DNA of 64,000 nt from Bacillus cereus (GCF_025917685.1 NZ_CP089518.1:3349001-3413000); one strand, 5' to 3'. Counted from the first letter of the stretch, positions 8,654 to 18,386 are shown. Notes: generated by a model not told the origin, from the letters alone. Translations and numbers: made by a program.

Positions 8654-9539
8654 GCTTTACCCCTTCTTCCTTATCGTAATAATGCATAAATAAATGTTCT
8701 AAATCCGTCGCTCTCGTTTGTAGTGCAGTTACATTATAGTTTGAAAGTATTTGTAAAACAGTTTGATAATTTCCTTGCACAATAATTGATGCTGTTTTCC
8801 CTTTCACAGCCTCGAATTGTAAATTTGATTGAGTAAGTGACTGTATTTCAGCTTGAGATGCTACTGTTACATCTATTACTTGTCTTCGCATTCCCTGTAA
8901 ATCATGAATATCTTCAACCGTTACAAGACGACCATCTTTAATAATAGCTACTCTGTCACAAGTTCTCTCAATTTCAGTGAAAATATGCGACGACATAAGA
9001 ATCGTTTTCCCTCTTTGCTTTTCCTCTAATATTAAATCTATAAACACTTGTTGCATAAGTGGATCGAGTCCTGATGTCGGTTCATCTAAAATTAGTACTT
9101 CTGGATCATGCATAAATGCAGCAACAATCCCTACTTTTTGTTTCATTCCTTTAGACATTTTTCGAATTGGTGTTTTCACATCGAATTGCAGACGCTCTAT
9201 TAAATCATCACGTCTCTTCGTTTCCTTCAGCCCACGCATTCCTTGCATCAAATTTAAAAACTCTAATCCATTCATTCCTTCAATAAAAGAAATTTCTCCT
9301 GGTAAATAGCCAACTTCTCTTTGAATTTTCGCAGCATCTTCCCAACAATCTAATCCGAAAATTGTCGCTTTACCAGCTGTCGGTTTTATAAATCCCATTA
9401 AATTACGAATTGTTGTTGATTTCCCAGCACCATTTGGTCCTAAGTAGCCAAAAACTTCCCCTTTTTTCACTTCAAATGTAATATCAAACAAGCCTTTCCC
9501 ATTTGAAAACTGTTTTGTGACATTTTGAACTGAAATCAT
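8646..9539 (-). CDS. ABC transporter ATP-binding protein
   Basis: ATPase subunit, 297 residues, of the exporter formed with the downstream permease. Walker A GPNGAGKST near residue 36, signature MSKGMKQKV (a common variant of LSGGQ) near 130, Walker B LILDEPTSGLDP near 150, and the H-loop MSSHIFTE near 182 are intact. The C-terminal third, about 75 residues, resembles the extension seen in YhaQ/CcmA-like exporters. The ATG follows GAGGTG. The gene starts inside the divergent region that holds two TetR-type operators. Confidence 0.9.
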   Translation of the reverse strand: MISVQNVTKQFSNGKGLFDITFEVKKGEVFGYLGPNGAGKSTTIRNLMGFIKPTAGKATIFGLDCWEDAAKIQREVGYLPGEISFIEGMNGLEFLNLMQGMRGLKETKRRDDLIERLQFDVKTPIRKMSKGMKQKVGIVAAFMHDPEVLILDEPTSGLDPLMQQVFIDLILEEKQRGKTILMSSHIFTEIERTCDRVAIIKDGRLVTVEDIHDLQGMRRQVIDVTVASQAEIQSLTQSNLQFEAVKGKTASIIVQGNYQTVLQILSNYNVTALQTRATDLEHLFMHYYDKEEGVKHE

Positions 9540-9553
9540 AAGCGCACCTCATT

Positions 9554-9585
9554 TTTTGAAATATTTAATGTATGATATTTCAAAA
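9554..9585. promoter_or_regulatory. TetR-type operator O1
   Basis: Inverted repeat TTTTGAAATAT - 10 bases - ATATTTCAAAA. It lies just downstream of the ATPase gene's predicted -10 (TACAAT, minus strand, 9588-9593) and would cover the transcription start. Confidence 0.8.
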
Positions 9586-9587
9586 TT

Positions 9588-9616
9588 ATTGTACTCCTCA
9601 TCTTTCATATTCGCAA
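9588..9616 (-). promoter_or_regulatory. Promoter of ABC exporter operon
   Basis: Minus strand -35 TTGCGA (9611-9616), 17-base spacer, -10 TACAAT (9588-9593). It lies between the two operators. Confidence 0.55.
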
Positions 9617-9620
9617 CAAC

Positions 9621-9654
9621 TTTTTGAAATATTCATATGTCCATATTTCAAAAA
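9621..9654. promoter_or_regulatory. TetR-type operator O2
   Basis: Inverted repeat of 12-base arms TTTTTGAAATAT/ATATTTCAAAAA with a 10-base spacer, the same arms and spacer as O1. It lies immediately before the regulator's own -35, fitting autoregulation. Confidence 0.8.
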
Positions 9655-9656
9655 TA

Positions 9657-9685
9657 TTGTTTTCAATTATTTTTTCTTGTATATT
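9657..9685 (+). promoter_or_regulatory. Promoter of TetR gene
   Basis: -35 TTGTTT (9657-9662), 17-base spacer, -10 TATATT (9680-9685), directly abutting operator O2. Confidence 0.5.
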
Positions 9686-9703
9686 TTAAATGAGGTGATT
9701 GCT

Positions 9704-10297
9704 TTGAACGGCTTTGAAAAAGTGAAAGAAAAAAAAAAACGTGCCATTAAAGATGCTGCCTTTAAATTATTTTCAGAACGTGGATTTAATGAAGTGAAAA
9801 TAGAACATATTGCAAAGAAAGCAAACGTTTCTCAAGTTACAATTTATAATCATTTTGGAAGTAAAGATGCGTTATTTAGGGAGCTTATACAAGAATTTAT
9901 AATATCTGAATTTCAATATTATAAAGATCTTGCAGAAGAAAACTTACCTTTTCATGATATGATGCAAAAAATGATTGTAAGAAAAATGAATACTGGCGGG
10001 TTATTTCAGCCTGATATGTTACTACAAATGATGCAAAGAGACGAAGCGCTCAGAGAATTTATTTATAGTTATCAAAATGAAAAAATCCTGCCTTGGTATT
10101 TAGAAATATTAGAACAAGCACAGCAAAAGAATGAAATTAATCCACACCTTTCAAAAGAAATGATGTTACTTTACATTCAAATGTTCACTAAGTTAGGTGA
10201 TGATTTCGGGGTGCAACTTCTTGAAGGAGATCGAGAAAAACATATACAAGATATAGTCACTATGTTTTTTTACGGCCTTTCTGTTCCACAAAAATAA
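9704..10297 (+). CDS. TetR/AcrR family transcriptional regulator
   Basis: 197 residues. The N-terminal TetR helix-turn-helix is clear: AIKDAAFKLFSERGFNEVKI, then IAKKANVSQVTIYNHFGSKD near residues 36-55. The C-terminal part would form the ligand pocket and dimer interface. The frame is open upstream to 9572, but a TTG at 9704 lies 3 bases after GAGGTGATT and gives the usual N-terminal length, so I take that start. The gene is divergent from an ABC exporter across two matched palindromes. It most likely represses both transcription units until a ligand exported by the pump binds it. The ligand is unknown. Confidence 0.88.
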   Translation: MNGFEKVKEKKKRAIKDAAFKLFSERGFNEVKIEHIAKKANVSQVTIYNHFGSKDALFRELIQEFIISEFQYYKDLAEENLPFHDMMQKMIVRKMNTGGLFQPDMLLQMMQRDEALREFIYSYQNEKILPWYLEILEQAQQKNEINPHLSKEMMLLYIQMFTKLGDDFGVQLLEGDREKHIQDIVTMFFYGLSVPQK

Positions 10298-10326
10298 AAA
10301 AGACACGAAATTCGTGTCTTTTTTAT
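10296..10326. terminator. Bidirectional terminator
   Basis: Stem AGACACGAA/TTCGTGTCT (10301-10309 with 10311-10319) with A run before and T run after. It serves the TetR gene and the convergent oxidoreductase gene. Confidence 0.88.
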
Positions 10327-11354
10327 TTTACAGGAATAACTCTACCCGTTTCACTACTTTCAATAGCTAATTGAATCACTTTAATAACATCTAAACCTTC
10401 TTCTGCTGTTACAGGTGGTTTCTCACCATTTACAATACTATCTCTTACACCTTTATAATACATTTCATAACAGCCGACTTCTGTCGGCATACATACTAAT
10501 TCTTCTTCTGTTTCTATAGTAGCAAAATTCTCTTCAGAGTCTGCACCATAACCATTATCTCCTGGCTTCATTCCTTCTTTTAATTGTTCTTCCTGTGAAT
10601 CCATACCATACTTCACAATAGAACCTTTATCTCCATGCAGTGTAAAATGTGGACCTGCTTGGTTTACGTAACTGCTACTATGTAAAATGACACGCTTTAC
10701 TCCGTAATGAAGTACAACATGGAAGTAGTCATCAATTTCTGCACCTGGTCGTTGCTTTATTACATCAGCATTTATCGCATCTGGTTTCCCAAATAATGAT
10801 AATGCTTGATCAATTAAATGTGAGCCTAAATCATATAAAATTCCCGATCCTGGTAAATTCTTTTCTCTCCAGCGATCACGTACATGTGGGCGGAAACGAT
10901 CGAAATGCGCTTCATATGCGTATACATTCCCTATTCTTTTTTCTTCTAACAATTTCTTTATCGTTAAGAAATCATTATCAAAACGGCGATTGTGATACAC
11001 ACTTAAAACGACATTATGTTGCTTCGCTAATGAAATAAGTTCTTCTCCTTCTTCAATTGAAACAACGAATGGTTTTTCCACAACAACATGCTTACCATGT
11101 ACAATCGCTTCTTTTACATATGGAAAATGAGTTGTATTCGGTGAAGTAATAACTACTAAGTCAATATCAGCACGATTTACTAATTCCTTAATTGTGCCAA
11201 CAACTTCAGCATTTGGTAATGCTTGTTTCACTACTTCTTCTTTTGATGATAAAATAGCACGAATATCATATTCTTCTATCGTTTGTAATAACGGGATGTG
11301 AAATGTTGTACTAGAAAATCCAAATCCTACAATCCCTACACCTATTTTTTTCAT
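10323..11354 (-). CDS. Gfo/Idh/MocA family oxidoreductase
   Basis: NAD(P)-dependent dehydrogenase acting on sugars or inositols, 343 residues. The Rossmann start KIGVGIVGFGFSSTTFHIP gives a GxGxxS-type nucleotide loop. VVVEKPF near residue 93 holds the family EKP motif with its catalytic-site lysine, and the C-terminal domain contains DLGSHLIDQALSLFG near 175, with the conserved His. Length and layout match B. subtilis YvaA/IolW-type proteins. It stands alone between a terminator and a repeat element, so context does not name the substrate. Confidence 0.85.
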   Translation of the reverse strand: MKKIGVGIVGFGFSSTTFHIPLLQTIEEYDIRAILSSKEEVVKQALPNAEVVGTIKELVNRADIDLVVITSPNTTHFPYVKEAIVHGKHVVVEKPFVVSIEEGEELISLAKQHNVVLSVYHNRRFDNDFLTIKKLLEEKRIGNVYAYEAHFDRFRPHVRDRWREKNLPGSGILYDLGSHLIDQALSLFGKPDAINADVIKQRPGAEIDDYFHVVLHYGVKRVILHSSSYVNQAGPHFTLHGDKGSIVKYGMDSQEEQLKEGMKPGDNGYGADSEENFATIETEEELVCMPTEVGCYEMYYKGVRDSIVNGEKPPVTAEEGLDVIKVIQLAIESSETGRVIPVK

Positions 11355-11366
11355 GTTGCCCCTCCA

Positions 11367-11525
11367 TTTATCCCGCTACTTGCGGGCAGTAAGACCCCTA
11401 CCTCAAAATTCAGCGAAAGCAAAGAAGTTAGGTGAGGGCCTTACTGCCCGTAAAAGCCCAATTGGTTCAACTAATAATCAGTGGGGGATGAAGAAAACCC
11501 CCACTGATTAAAGTTTCACTTCATG
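11367..11525. repeat. bcr1-type B. cereus-group repeat element
   Basis: About 155 bases of folded non-coding DNA. It begins at TTTAT (11367-11371), then a hairpin CCCGC/GCGGG, a long imperfect stem (GGGCAGTAAG at 11384 with CTTACTGCCC ending 11449) and a perfect 13-bp stem (11475-11487 with 11498-11510). Size, TTTAT edge and the terminal GGGGG/CCCCC hairpin fit the published description of bcr1, a non-autonomous mobile-like repeat restricted to this group. The distal edge (CTTCAT) looks like a decayed TTTAT. Family assignment is from memory. Confidence 0.72.
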
Positions 11526-11585
11526 AGAACGATTTCATTCCACTATTATAACAATATTATTTTTATATACATAATGATTTGCTTA

Positions 11586-11623
11586 TAAAAAAGCATCTTG
11601 CTATGAATGATAGCAAGATGCTT
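11586..11623 (-). terminator. terminator of parE-parC operon
   Basis: Perfect 14-bp stem (11591-11604 with 11610-11623, loop GAATG), followed by T residues on the minus strand and lying next to the parC stop codon. Confidence 0.92.
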
Positions 11624-11626
11624 CCT

Positions 11627-14050
11627 TTACTCCGTTCTTTTCTTCGTCCACGTTTCTACAACTTCACCAGTATCATTAACATCTAATACTAAACTACCGT
11701 TACTATACCGGTCTTTATTTCGATACGCTTTCGGATCAATCTCTTCTACAATGTGTTTCTCTGTCTTCATGTAAACTAGTTCATCGTCTCGAACAATTTC
11801 AATACCGACAATGCGGTACGGATTACGTTTTAACTCTTTGAAAATAACAAGACCTCGCTTCGCCCTCGTTGATTTCTCAATTTCTGATGCTTTTAGACGT
11901 TTTACAGCACCACGCTGCGTTACGAGAATAAGTTGATCTTTGTCACCATTTAATGGTTTACCAGAAGCGACATAGTCATCTTCTTTTAAATTAATTGCTT
12001 TCACACCAGCGGCTCTTACACCAACTGGACTTACTTCATCTTCATGGAAAATAAGTGCATATGCACCATGAGTTGCAAGAACAATATCACTCGTTCCATC
12101 TGTCGCAAATATATCAACAACTTCATCTTCTTTTTTCAAGTTTACAGCGACGAACGCTCTTGAATAACGTTGCACTTTATATTGGTTTAATTCGGTTTTC
12201 TTAATCATACCGTTTCGTGTAACAAATACGATAAATCGTTTTTCTTCTTCAAAATTCGGTACGACGGTCGCCCAGATAATCATTTCATCCCGCTCGAGTG
12301 AAACGAGATTCGCAACGTGTTGACCTAAATCTTTCCAACGGATTTCTGGCATTTCATATACAGGAAGATAAATATAATTTCCTTTGTTCGTAAATAAAAG
12401 AACGGTTTCTGTCGTGTTTGTATCGAAACGCTCAAGTAAGATGTCACCCTCTTTCATACCGAAGTCTTTCCCGTTCGATGCATTATGTGAACGCCAACCC
12501 GTTCGTTTCACATATCCTTCTTTCGTTACAGTAACGATGACATCTTCTTGCGGAATCATAACTTCCACATCGATTTTAATTTCCTCAATTTGTTCTTCAA
12601 TAATAGCACGGCGATCATCACTATATGTTTTCTTTACTCTCTTCAAATCTGTTTTAATAACTTGAAGTAGTCTTTTTTCACTTTGTAAAATCGACTGTAA
12701 CTCTATAATTTTCTTATTAAGCTCATCCGCTTCTTGTTCTAACGCCGTAATATCTGTATTCGTTAAACGATATAATTGCAGCGACACAATTGCTTCTGAC
12801 TGTGCTTCTGTAAATCCAAATTTCGCACTTAAATTATCTTTCGCGTTACGCTTATCTTTAGAAGCACGGATCGTTTCAATCACTTCATCTAAAATCGATA
12901 ATGCTTTCTTTAAACCTTCTACAATATGTTGACGATTTTCTGCTTTTCGTAATTCATATTGTGAGCGTCTTGTAACAACTTCTTTCTGATGCCCAATATA
13001 TGCATCCAAAATCTTAGGTAATGTCATAAGTGTCGGACGACGATTATTTATCGCTACCATATTAAAGTTGTACGGAATTTGTAAATCTGTATTCTTATAT
13101 AAATAATTTAAAATACCTTCAGCATTTACTTCTTTTTTTAATTCTACAACGATGCGAAGACCTGTACGATCTGTCTCATCACGCACTTCAGCAATTCCAT
13201 CTAGCTTTTTATCTAGACGTAATTCATCCATTTTCTTAACAAGGTTTGCTTTATTTACTTCGTACGGAATTTCTGTAATAACGATTTGTTGCTTCCCACC
13301 ACGAATCGTTTCAACTTCTGCTTTTCCGCGAATAATAATTTTACCTCTCCCTGTTTCGTACGCTTTTTTAATACCATCAATCCCTTGAATAATACCACCC
13401 GTTGGGAAATCTGGTCCTTTAATAACTGTTAATAAATCATCAACAGTACTATTCGGCTTATCAATACGCATCATCGTCGCATCAATTACTTCTCCAAGGT
13501 GATGCGGAGGAATTTCTGTTGCATAACCAGCTGAAATCCCTGTCGATCCGTTCACTAATAAGTTTGGGAACATTGCTGGTAATACAACTGGTTCTTCACT
13601 CGTATCATCGAAGTTTGACACAAATTCTACTGTTTCTTTATCAAGGTCACGTAATAACTCAGATGCAATTGGTGATAACCGTGCTTCTGTATAACGCATT
13701 GCCGCTGCTGGATCGCCATCAACACTACCATTATTACCATGCATTTCAACTAAAACATTACGTACTTTCCAAGTTTGACTTAAACGTACCATCGCCTCAT
13801 ATACAGAGGAATCACCGTGTGGATGGTAGTTACCAATAACATTACCTACTGTTTTAGCTGATTTACGAAACGCTTTATCATGTACATTTCCTTCTACATA
13901 CATAGAATATAAAATACGTCTTTGTACCGGTTTTAAACCGTCACGCGCATCTGGAAGCGCGCGGTCTTGAATAATATATTTACTATAACGTGCAAAGCGA
14001 TCACCTAACACGTCTTCAAGCGGGAGGTCATGAAACTTCTCTGCTTGCAT
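11627..14050 (-). CDS. parC: DNA topoisomerase IV subunit A
   Basis: Breakage-reunion subunit of topoisomerase IV, which decatenates daughter chromosomes, 807 residues. The winged-helix/CAP region holds the quinolone-determining stretch [11 protein letters not shown] (Ser81, Glu85: the sensitive-type residues) and the catalytic Tyr120 in [10 protein letters not shown] tower and coiled-coil domain (to about residue 490) is followed by a C-terminal beta-pinwheel. No GyrA-box (QRRGGKG) is seen, which supports ParC over GyrA. It starts one base after parE ends, so the two are coupled. Confidence 0.96.
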   Translation of the reverse strand: MQAEKFHDLPLEDVLGDRFARYSKYIIQDRALPDARDGLKPVQRRILYSMYVEGNVHDKAFRKSAKTVGNVIGNYHPHGDSSVYEAMVRLSQTWKVRNVLVEMHGNNGSVDGDPAAAMRYTEARLSPIASELLRDLDKETVEFVSNFDDTSEEPVVLPAMFPNLLVNGSTGISAGYATEIPPHHLGEVIDATMMRIDKPNSTVDDLLTVIKGPDFPTGGIIQGIDGIKKAYETGRGKIIIRGKAEVETIRGGKQQIVITEIPYEVNKANLVKKMDELRLDKKLDGIAEVRDETDRTGLRIVVELKKEVNAEGILNYLYKNTDLQIPYNFNMVAINNRRPTLMTLPKILDAYIGHQKEVVTRRSQYELRKAENRQHIVEGLKKALSILDEVIETIRASKDKRNAKDNLSAKFGFTEAQSEAIVSLQLYRLTNTDITALEQEADELNKKIIELQSILQSEKRLLQVIKTDLKRVKKTYSDDRRAIIEEQIEEIKIDVEVMIPQEDVIVTVTKEGYVKRTGWRSHNASNGKDFGMKEGDILLERFDTNTTETVLLFTNKGNYIYLPVYEMPEIRWKDLGQHVANLVSLERDEMIIWATVVPNFEEEKRFIVFVTRNGMIKKTELNQYKVQRYSRAFVAVNLKKEDEVVDIFATDGTSDIVLATHGAYALIFHEDEVSPVGVRAAGVKAINLKEDDYVASGKPLNGDKDQLILVTQRGAVKRLKASEIEKSTRAKRGLVIFKELKRNPYRIVGIEIVRDDELVYMKTEKHIVEEIDPKAYRNKDRYSNGSLVLDVNDTGEVVETWTKKRTE

Positions 14051-14051
14051 G

Positions 14052-16016
14052 TTATTCCACCTCCGTCTCCATAATCATTTCATTTTCTAAAATATTTCCC
14101 TCTTCTTGCATACCAAATTGTACATTTCGTTCGATCCATTTACGGCGAGGTTCTACTTTATCACCCATCAATGTCGTAACTCGACGCTCAGCTCTTGATG
14201 CATCGTCAATTTTCACACGAATTAACGTACGTGTTTCAGGATTCATCGTTGTCTCCCATAATTGATCGGCATTCATTTCACCAAGTCCTTTATAGCGCTG
14301 CAACATATAGCCTTTACCGACCTTTTTTGTTACACCATCTAATTCTTCATCAGACCATGCATATTCAATTACTTCACTTTTCCCTTTTCCCTTACTTACT
14401 TTATATAAAGGTGGAAGTGCGATAAATACTTTACCAGCTTCAATAAGTGGCTTCATATAGCGGTAGAAGAACGTCAGTAGTAACACTTGAATATGTGCTC
14501 CATCCGTATCTGCATCGGTCATAATAACAACTTTATCATAGTTAATATCTTCAACAGCGAATTCATTCCCTACGCCACCGCCAATTGCGTAAATAATCGT
14601 ATTGATCTCTTCATTCTTAAAAATATCAGCAAGCTTTGCTTTTTCTGTATTAATTACTTTACCACGTAATGGTAATACTGCTTGGAAACGTCGGTCTCGA
14701 CCTTGTTTCGCTGAACCACCGGCAGAGTCACCCTCTACTAAGTACAGTTCATTTTTCTGTGGGTTACGTGATTGTGCAGGTGTTAACTTACCACTCAATG
14801 TACCTTCTGATTTCTTTTTCTTTTTACCAGTACGCGCTTCTTCTCTCGCTTTACGAGCAGCCTCACGCGCCTGCGCTGCTTTAACTGCCTTTCTCACAAG
14901 AAGTGTAGCAACATCCGGGTTTTCTTCTAAAAAGTAAGCTAAATGCTCAGATACAATTGCATCAATTGAAGAACGAGCTTCACTTGTACCTAGTTTCCCT
15001 TTCGTTTGCCCTTCAAACTGAAGTACTTCTTCTGGTACACGTACAGAAACGATAGCCGCTACACCTTCACGAATATCTGTACCTTCTAAGTTTTTATCTT
15101 TTTCTTTTAATAACGATACTTTACGAGCATACTCATTGAACACACGCGTCATTGCTGTTTTAAATCCAGCTTCGTGTGTTCCCCCATCTTTTGTACGTAC
15201 GTTATTTACAAACGAAAGAATGTTTTCTGAATAGCCATCGTTAAACTGGAATGCTAACTCTGCTTCAATTCCGTTTTGTTCACCAGTGAAGTATACAACT
15301 GGATGAATCGAATCTTTCTCTTCGTTTAAGTATGAAACGAAAGCTTCAATTCCTGTTTCATAATGAAATACATCCTCTAAATCATTACGTTCATCTTTTA
15401 TCGATATTTTCATTCCTTTTAATAAGAATGCAGATTCACGTAATCTCTCACATAATGTTTCATAATTGTAATTTGTTGTACTGAAAATAGTTGTATCTGG
15501 TTTAAAATGTATTGTTGTACCAGACTCTTTTGTCTTCCCGATTTTCTCTAACGTCGTTGCAGGAATACCACCATTTTCAAAGCGTTGTTCATAAATATTT
15601 CCGTCACGTTTAATCGTTACTACTAACCATTCTGACAAGGCATTTACAACTGATGCCCCAACACCGTGCAAACCACCACTTGTTTTATAGCCACCTTGAC
15701 CAAACTTACCACCAGCATGAAGTACAGTTAAAATGACTTCAGGTGTTGGTTTCCCAAGTTTATGCATTCCCGTAGGCATTCCTCGCCCTTTATCAATAAC
15801 ACTAATACTATTATCTTTATGTATTACGACAGAAATTTCGTCGCCAAATCCCGCTAACGCTTCGTCAACGGAGTTATCTACTATTTCATATACTAAATGA
15901 TGCAATCCACGGCTATCCGTACTCCCGATATACATACCCGGGCGTTTTCGAACGGCTTCAAGTCCTTCTAACACTTGAATTGCATCTTCATTATATTGGA
16001 ACTGATGCTTCGCCAA
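14052..16016 (-). CDS. parE: DNA topoisomerase IV subunit B
   Basis: ATPase subunit of topoisomerase IV, 654 residues. GHKL ATP site: [13 protein letters not shown] near 45, DKGRGMP near 75, [15 protein letters not shown] near 115. The Toprim domain carries [19 protein letters not shown] near residue 430 and the metal-binding DADTDGAHI near 505. The start ATG has an AAGGGGCAAGGAG site. It is the promoter-proximal gene of a parE-parC operon, the same order as in B. subtilis. Confidence 0.96.
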   Translation of the reverse strand: MAKHQFQYNEDAIQVLEGLEAVRKRPGMYIGSTDSRGLHHLVYEIVDNSVDEALAGFGDEISVVIHKDNSISVIDKGRGMPTGMHKLGKPTPEVILTVLHAGGKFGQGGYKTSGGLHGVGASVVNALSEWLVVTIKRDGNIYEQRFENGGIPATTLEKIGKTKESGTTIHFKPDTTIFSTTNYNYETLCERLRESAFLLKGMKISIKDERNDLEDVFHYETGIEAFVSYLNEEKDSIHPVVYFTGEQNGIEAELAFQFNDGYSENILSFVNNVRTKDGGTHEAGFKTAMTRVFNEYARKVSLLKEKDKNLEGTDIREGVAAIVSVRVPEEVLQFEGQTKGKLGTSEARSSIDAIVSEHLAYFLEENPDVATLLVRKAVKAAQAREAARKAREEARTGKKKKKSEGTLSGKLTPAQSRNPQKNELYLVEGDSAGGSAKQGRDRRFQAVLPLRGKVINTEKAKLADIFKNEEINTIIYAIGGGVGNEFAVEDINYDKVVIMTDADTDGAHIQVLLLTFFYRYMKPLIEAGKVFIALPPLYKVSKGKGKSEVIEYAWSDEELDGVTKKVGKGYMLQRYKGLGEMNADQLWETTMNPETRTLIRVKIDDASRAERRVTTLMGDKVEPRRKWIERNVQFGMQEEGNILENEMIMETEVE

Positions 16017-16125
16017 ACTCCTTGCCCCTTTCCTAATTAAATCAGAACATATGTTTCTATTATAGAATAACGCCTCGACTATAGTTTTGGCAAGTTATCT
16101 TATCTATTTTATATACCATTTTCAA

Positions 16126-16155
16126 TAGAAAAATCCTTGTTTTTTCACAAGGATT
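16126..16155 (-). terminator. Probable terminator after small membrane peptide gene
   Basis: Stem AATCCTTG/CAAGGATT (16132-16139 with 16148-16155) followed by TTTTC on the minus strand. Confidence 0.65.
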
Positions 16156-16219
16156 CCTCTAGGCTACTATTTCAGAAAAATAATCGTTTGTCAACGAGAA
16201 ATGGATATGTATTCCAATA

Positions 16220-16315
16220 TTATACATTCCATACCTTTATCATGATCCAAATGATCAATATCCAAAACGGGATAACAAGTAACAATCCCCAAAAACAGCC
16301 TTTAAAAAATCTCAT
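16220..16315 (-). CDS. 31-residue membrane peptide
   Basis: A short gene reading MRFFKGCFWGLLLVIPFWIL, then about 11 more residues ending KVWNV. An AGGTG ribosome site lies 6 bases before the ATG. The peptide is one hydrophobic helix with a basic N-terminus and a Trp-rich interface, so it should span or line the membrane. It lies between parE and the CoA-binding protein gene and has its own putative terminator. I recall similar unnamed peptides here in other B. cereus-group genomes; function is unknown. Confidence 0.65.
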   Translation of the reverse strand: MRFFKGCFWGLLLVIPFWILIIWIMIKVWNV

Positions 16316-16392
16316 GATGAACACCTCGTCCATCGGCCCTACTTATGTATATTGTGAGGGCTGAATCAATCTTTTTATCTTTAAAGTCTATA

Positions 16393-16806
16393 CTACTTTG
16401 TCATCGCATGCTCTACTTTAATACAACGATCCATTATTACAGTATAGCCTTTTTCTTGTAAAAGTTTATATGTATCTTCATCTTGTACTCCTAATTGTGC
16501 CCAAAAAACATCTGCATCAATCTCTACAAACTCTTTCCCAACATCCATTAAAAATTCTGAACGGCGGAATACGTTTACGATATCAACATGTTCTTTAATA
16601 TCCTTTAGTGAAGGCACTGCCTTTTCTCCAAGTACTTCATCAACTGTTGGATTTACCGGTATAATGCGGTACCCCGCGTCTTGCATTGCTTTTGAAACCA
16701 TATACGATGTACGTTCTGGTTTATCTGATAATCCAACAACTGCGATTGTTTTGCTTTTCTTCAATACTTCACCAATTTCCGTACGAGTTGGGTTTTCAAT
16801 TGTCAT
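16393..16806 (-). CDS. yneT: CoA-binding domain protein (YneT-like)
   Basis: 137 residues forming a single Rossmann-like CoA-binding domain (CoA_binding_2). The N-terminal IAVVGLSDKPERTSY is the nucleotide-binding loop near residues 21-35, and YRIIPVNPTVDEVLGEKAV near 47-65 is typical. The B. subtilis homologue YneT also lies between plsY and parE, though here additional genes intervene. Its biochemical role is not established; binding of CoA or a related nucleotide is inferred from the fold. Confidence 0.85.
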   Translation of the reverse strand: MTIENPTRTEIGEVLKKSKTIAVVGLSDKPERTSYMVSKAMQDAGYRIIPVNPTVDEVLGEKAVPSLKDIKEHVDIVNVFRRSEFLMDVGKEFVEIDADVFWAQLGVQDEDTYKLLQEKGYTVIMDRCIKVEHAMTK

Positions 16807-16840
16807 AATTAATCCCTCCTATACCTTTAGTATATCCGAT

Positions 16841-16877
16841 AAAGAAAGTCTCTTTCAACATGAAAGAGACTTTCTTT
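16841..16877 (-). terminator. terminator of htrA
   Basis: A 17-bp stem AAAGAAAGTCTCTTTCA/TGAAAGAGACTTTCTTT (16841-16857 with 16861-16877) around a 3-base loop, on A/T-rich flanks. Confidence 0.85.
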
Positions 16878-16945
16878 TATTCCGATTGATGTAAGCTAAT
16901 AATCAGAAGGAAGAGAACTCTCCACTGGTTAAAGGTTACATTTAT
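16878..16945. repeat. Probable decayed end of a bcr1-type repeat
   Basis: The segment CTAATAATCAG...CCACTGGTTAAAG (about 16893-16930) aligns with CTAATAATCAG...CCACTGATTAAAG at 11471-11513, and it ends in TTTAT (16941-16945), which includes the htrA stop codon. The central hairpin is degraded. Confidence 0.45.
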
Positions 16946-18183
16946 TGATTCTTTGTAGCTGAATTATCTGCTAATGTAGCTGTTTTCGTCATTTTTTGAC
17001 CATTGCGATAGAATGTAACTTCTACTTTCTCGCCTACTTTTTTCTTTTCATATAAATATTTACGGAATTGAAGTGAATTTTCTACTTTTTGATCATCTAA
17101 TGCTACTACAATATCATATTGCTCTAAACCAGCTTTTTCTGCTGGTGATACTGGATAAATTTTACCTAATACAACGCCATTTGTTACTTCTTTTGGCACT
17201 TTTAATTGATTTACTGCATAAGCTTGCACATCTTCTAATGAAACGACACCGACTCCTAGTGCTGGACGTTTCACCACTCCATCTTTTTCAAGTGATTCAA
17301 TAACTGGTTTTGCGATGTTAATTGGAATTGCAAAACCAATACCCTCTACTGATTGCTGAGCTATTTTACTTGAGTTAATACCGATTACCTCACCGTTTTG
17401 GTTAAATAGTGCACCACCACTATTACCAGGGTTAATCGCTGCATCTGTTTGAATAACTTGTGCTTGCCAATCAGGACGTTTATCACCATCAATATCAACT
17501 GGAATTTCACGCTCTTTACTACTGATGATACCTTCCGTTACACTTCCATCAAATCCTAATGGATTACCGATTGCAATTGCTTTCTCACCCGCACGGATTT
17601 TACTGGAATCACCTAAACTTGCAACTTTATTCACATTAGATCCATCAATCTCTACAACAGCTAAGTCCAACCAAGGGTCCTTACCAACTAATTTTGCATC
17701 GACTTGCTTTCCATCGCTTAGTTTAACGGCAAGTTTATTTGCACCATCTACTACGTGGTTATTTGTTACGATATATGCTTTATTTCCTGCCTTTTTATAA
17801 ATAACACCTGAGCCTGTACCAGCTGTTTGTTCTTGGCCTGTCGGCTGCATCGCAAATGGATCAGCACTTTGTTGCATATTAATCACACCAACAACAACAT
17901 CCTTCGCGCCCTCGATCATTCCCGGTAAATCAGTTTCATTTTTCGCTTTATTTACAACTGGAACTACAGTTCCTTCTACTTGTTTATTAGAATTGAATGA
18001 CGAAACAGCTGCACCATTATTTTGCACCCATGGCATGTACGGTGCTGCAAAACTAATCGAAACTGCCCCGACTACAGCTCCAACTAAACCTGTGAAAAAA
18101 TATCCTTTTTTACTACCTGATTTTTTCATTTCTCTCGTTTCACTATGCTCTTCATTTAAATTCGGTCCGTCGTAATATCCCAT
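16942..18183 (-). CDS. htrA: HtrA/DegP-type membrane-anchored serine protease
   Basis: Surface quality-control protease and chaperone, 413 residues. A short cytoplasmic tail precedes one membrane anchor (about residues 28-50), then a trypsin-like domain with an intact triad: His143 (VTNNHVVDG), Asp173 (PWLDLAVVE) and Ser255 (NPGNSGGAL). One PDZ domain follows (about 310-400, PAEKAGLEQYDIVVALDD). Homologues degrade misfolded exported proteins and in B. subtilis are induced through the CssRS two-component system. Here an orphan OmpR-type regulator gene lies directly upstream, and direct repeats sit at the promoter. The ATG follows GAGAGGGGAAA. Confidence 0.92.
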   Translation of the reverse strand: MGYYDGPNLNEEHSETREMKKSGSKKGYFFTGLVGAVVGAVSISFAAPYMPWVQNNGAAVSSFNSNKQVEGTVVPVVNKAKNETDLPGMIEGAKDVVVGVINMQQSADPFAMQPTGQEQTAGTGSGVIYKKAGNKAYIVTNNHVVDGANKLAVKLSDGKQVDAKLVGKDPWLDLAVVEIDGSNVNKVASLGDSSKIRAGEKAIAIGNPLGFDGSVTEGIISSKEREIPVDIDGDKRPDWQAQVIQTDAAINPGNSGGALFNQNGEVIGINSSKIAQQSVEGIGFAIPINIAKPVIESLEKDGVVKRPALGVGVVSLEDVQAYAVNQLKVPKEVTNGVVLGKIYPVSPAEKAGLEQYDIVVALDDQKVENSLQFRKYLYEKKKVGEKVEVTFYRNGQKMTKTATLADNSATKNQ

Positions 18184-18218
18184 GTTTTATTTCCCCTCTC
18201 TGGTGAACTCGTACTTTC

Positions 18219-18265
18219 AGTATAGTCACTTTTTGTGTCCTTCTTGTGAACTCATCGTGAAATCC
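18219..18265 (-). promoter_or_regulatory. htrA promoter with direct repeats
   Basis: Minus strand -10 TATACT (18219-18224). No good -35 is seen. In its place are GTGAA repeats on the plus strand at 18246 and 18257 (11 bp apart) and a third at 18203. Repeats one helical turn apart at -35 are typical of OmpR-family activators. Confidence 0.4.
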
Positions 18266-18270
18266 AATTA

Positions 18271-18315
18271 AAAAAATACTCCTATCTATCATTGTAGACA
18301 AGAAAAGTATTTTTT
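18271..18315 (-). terminator. Possible terminator of response regulator gene
   Basis: AAAAAATACT (18271-18280) pairs with AGTATTTTTT (18306-18315) over a long loop. The stem is weak and AT-only at its base. Confidence 0.35.
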
Positions 18316-18386
18316 GTACATTCCACCTACAAAGGAGAGTATAAATTTGCTATATCCCGAAGCTAAAGTGCATAGTAACTTAAAGG

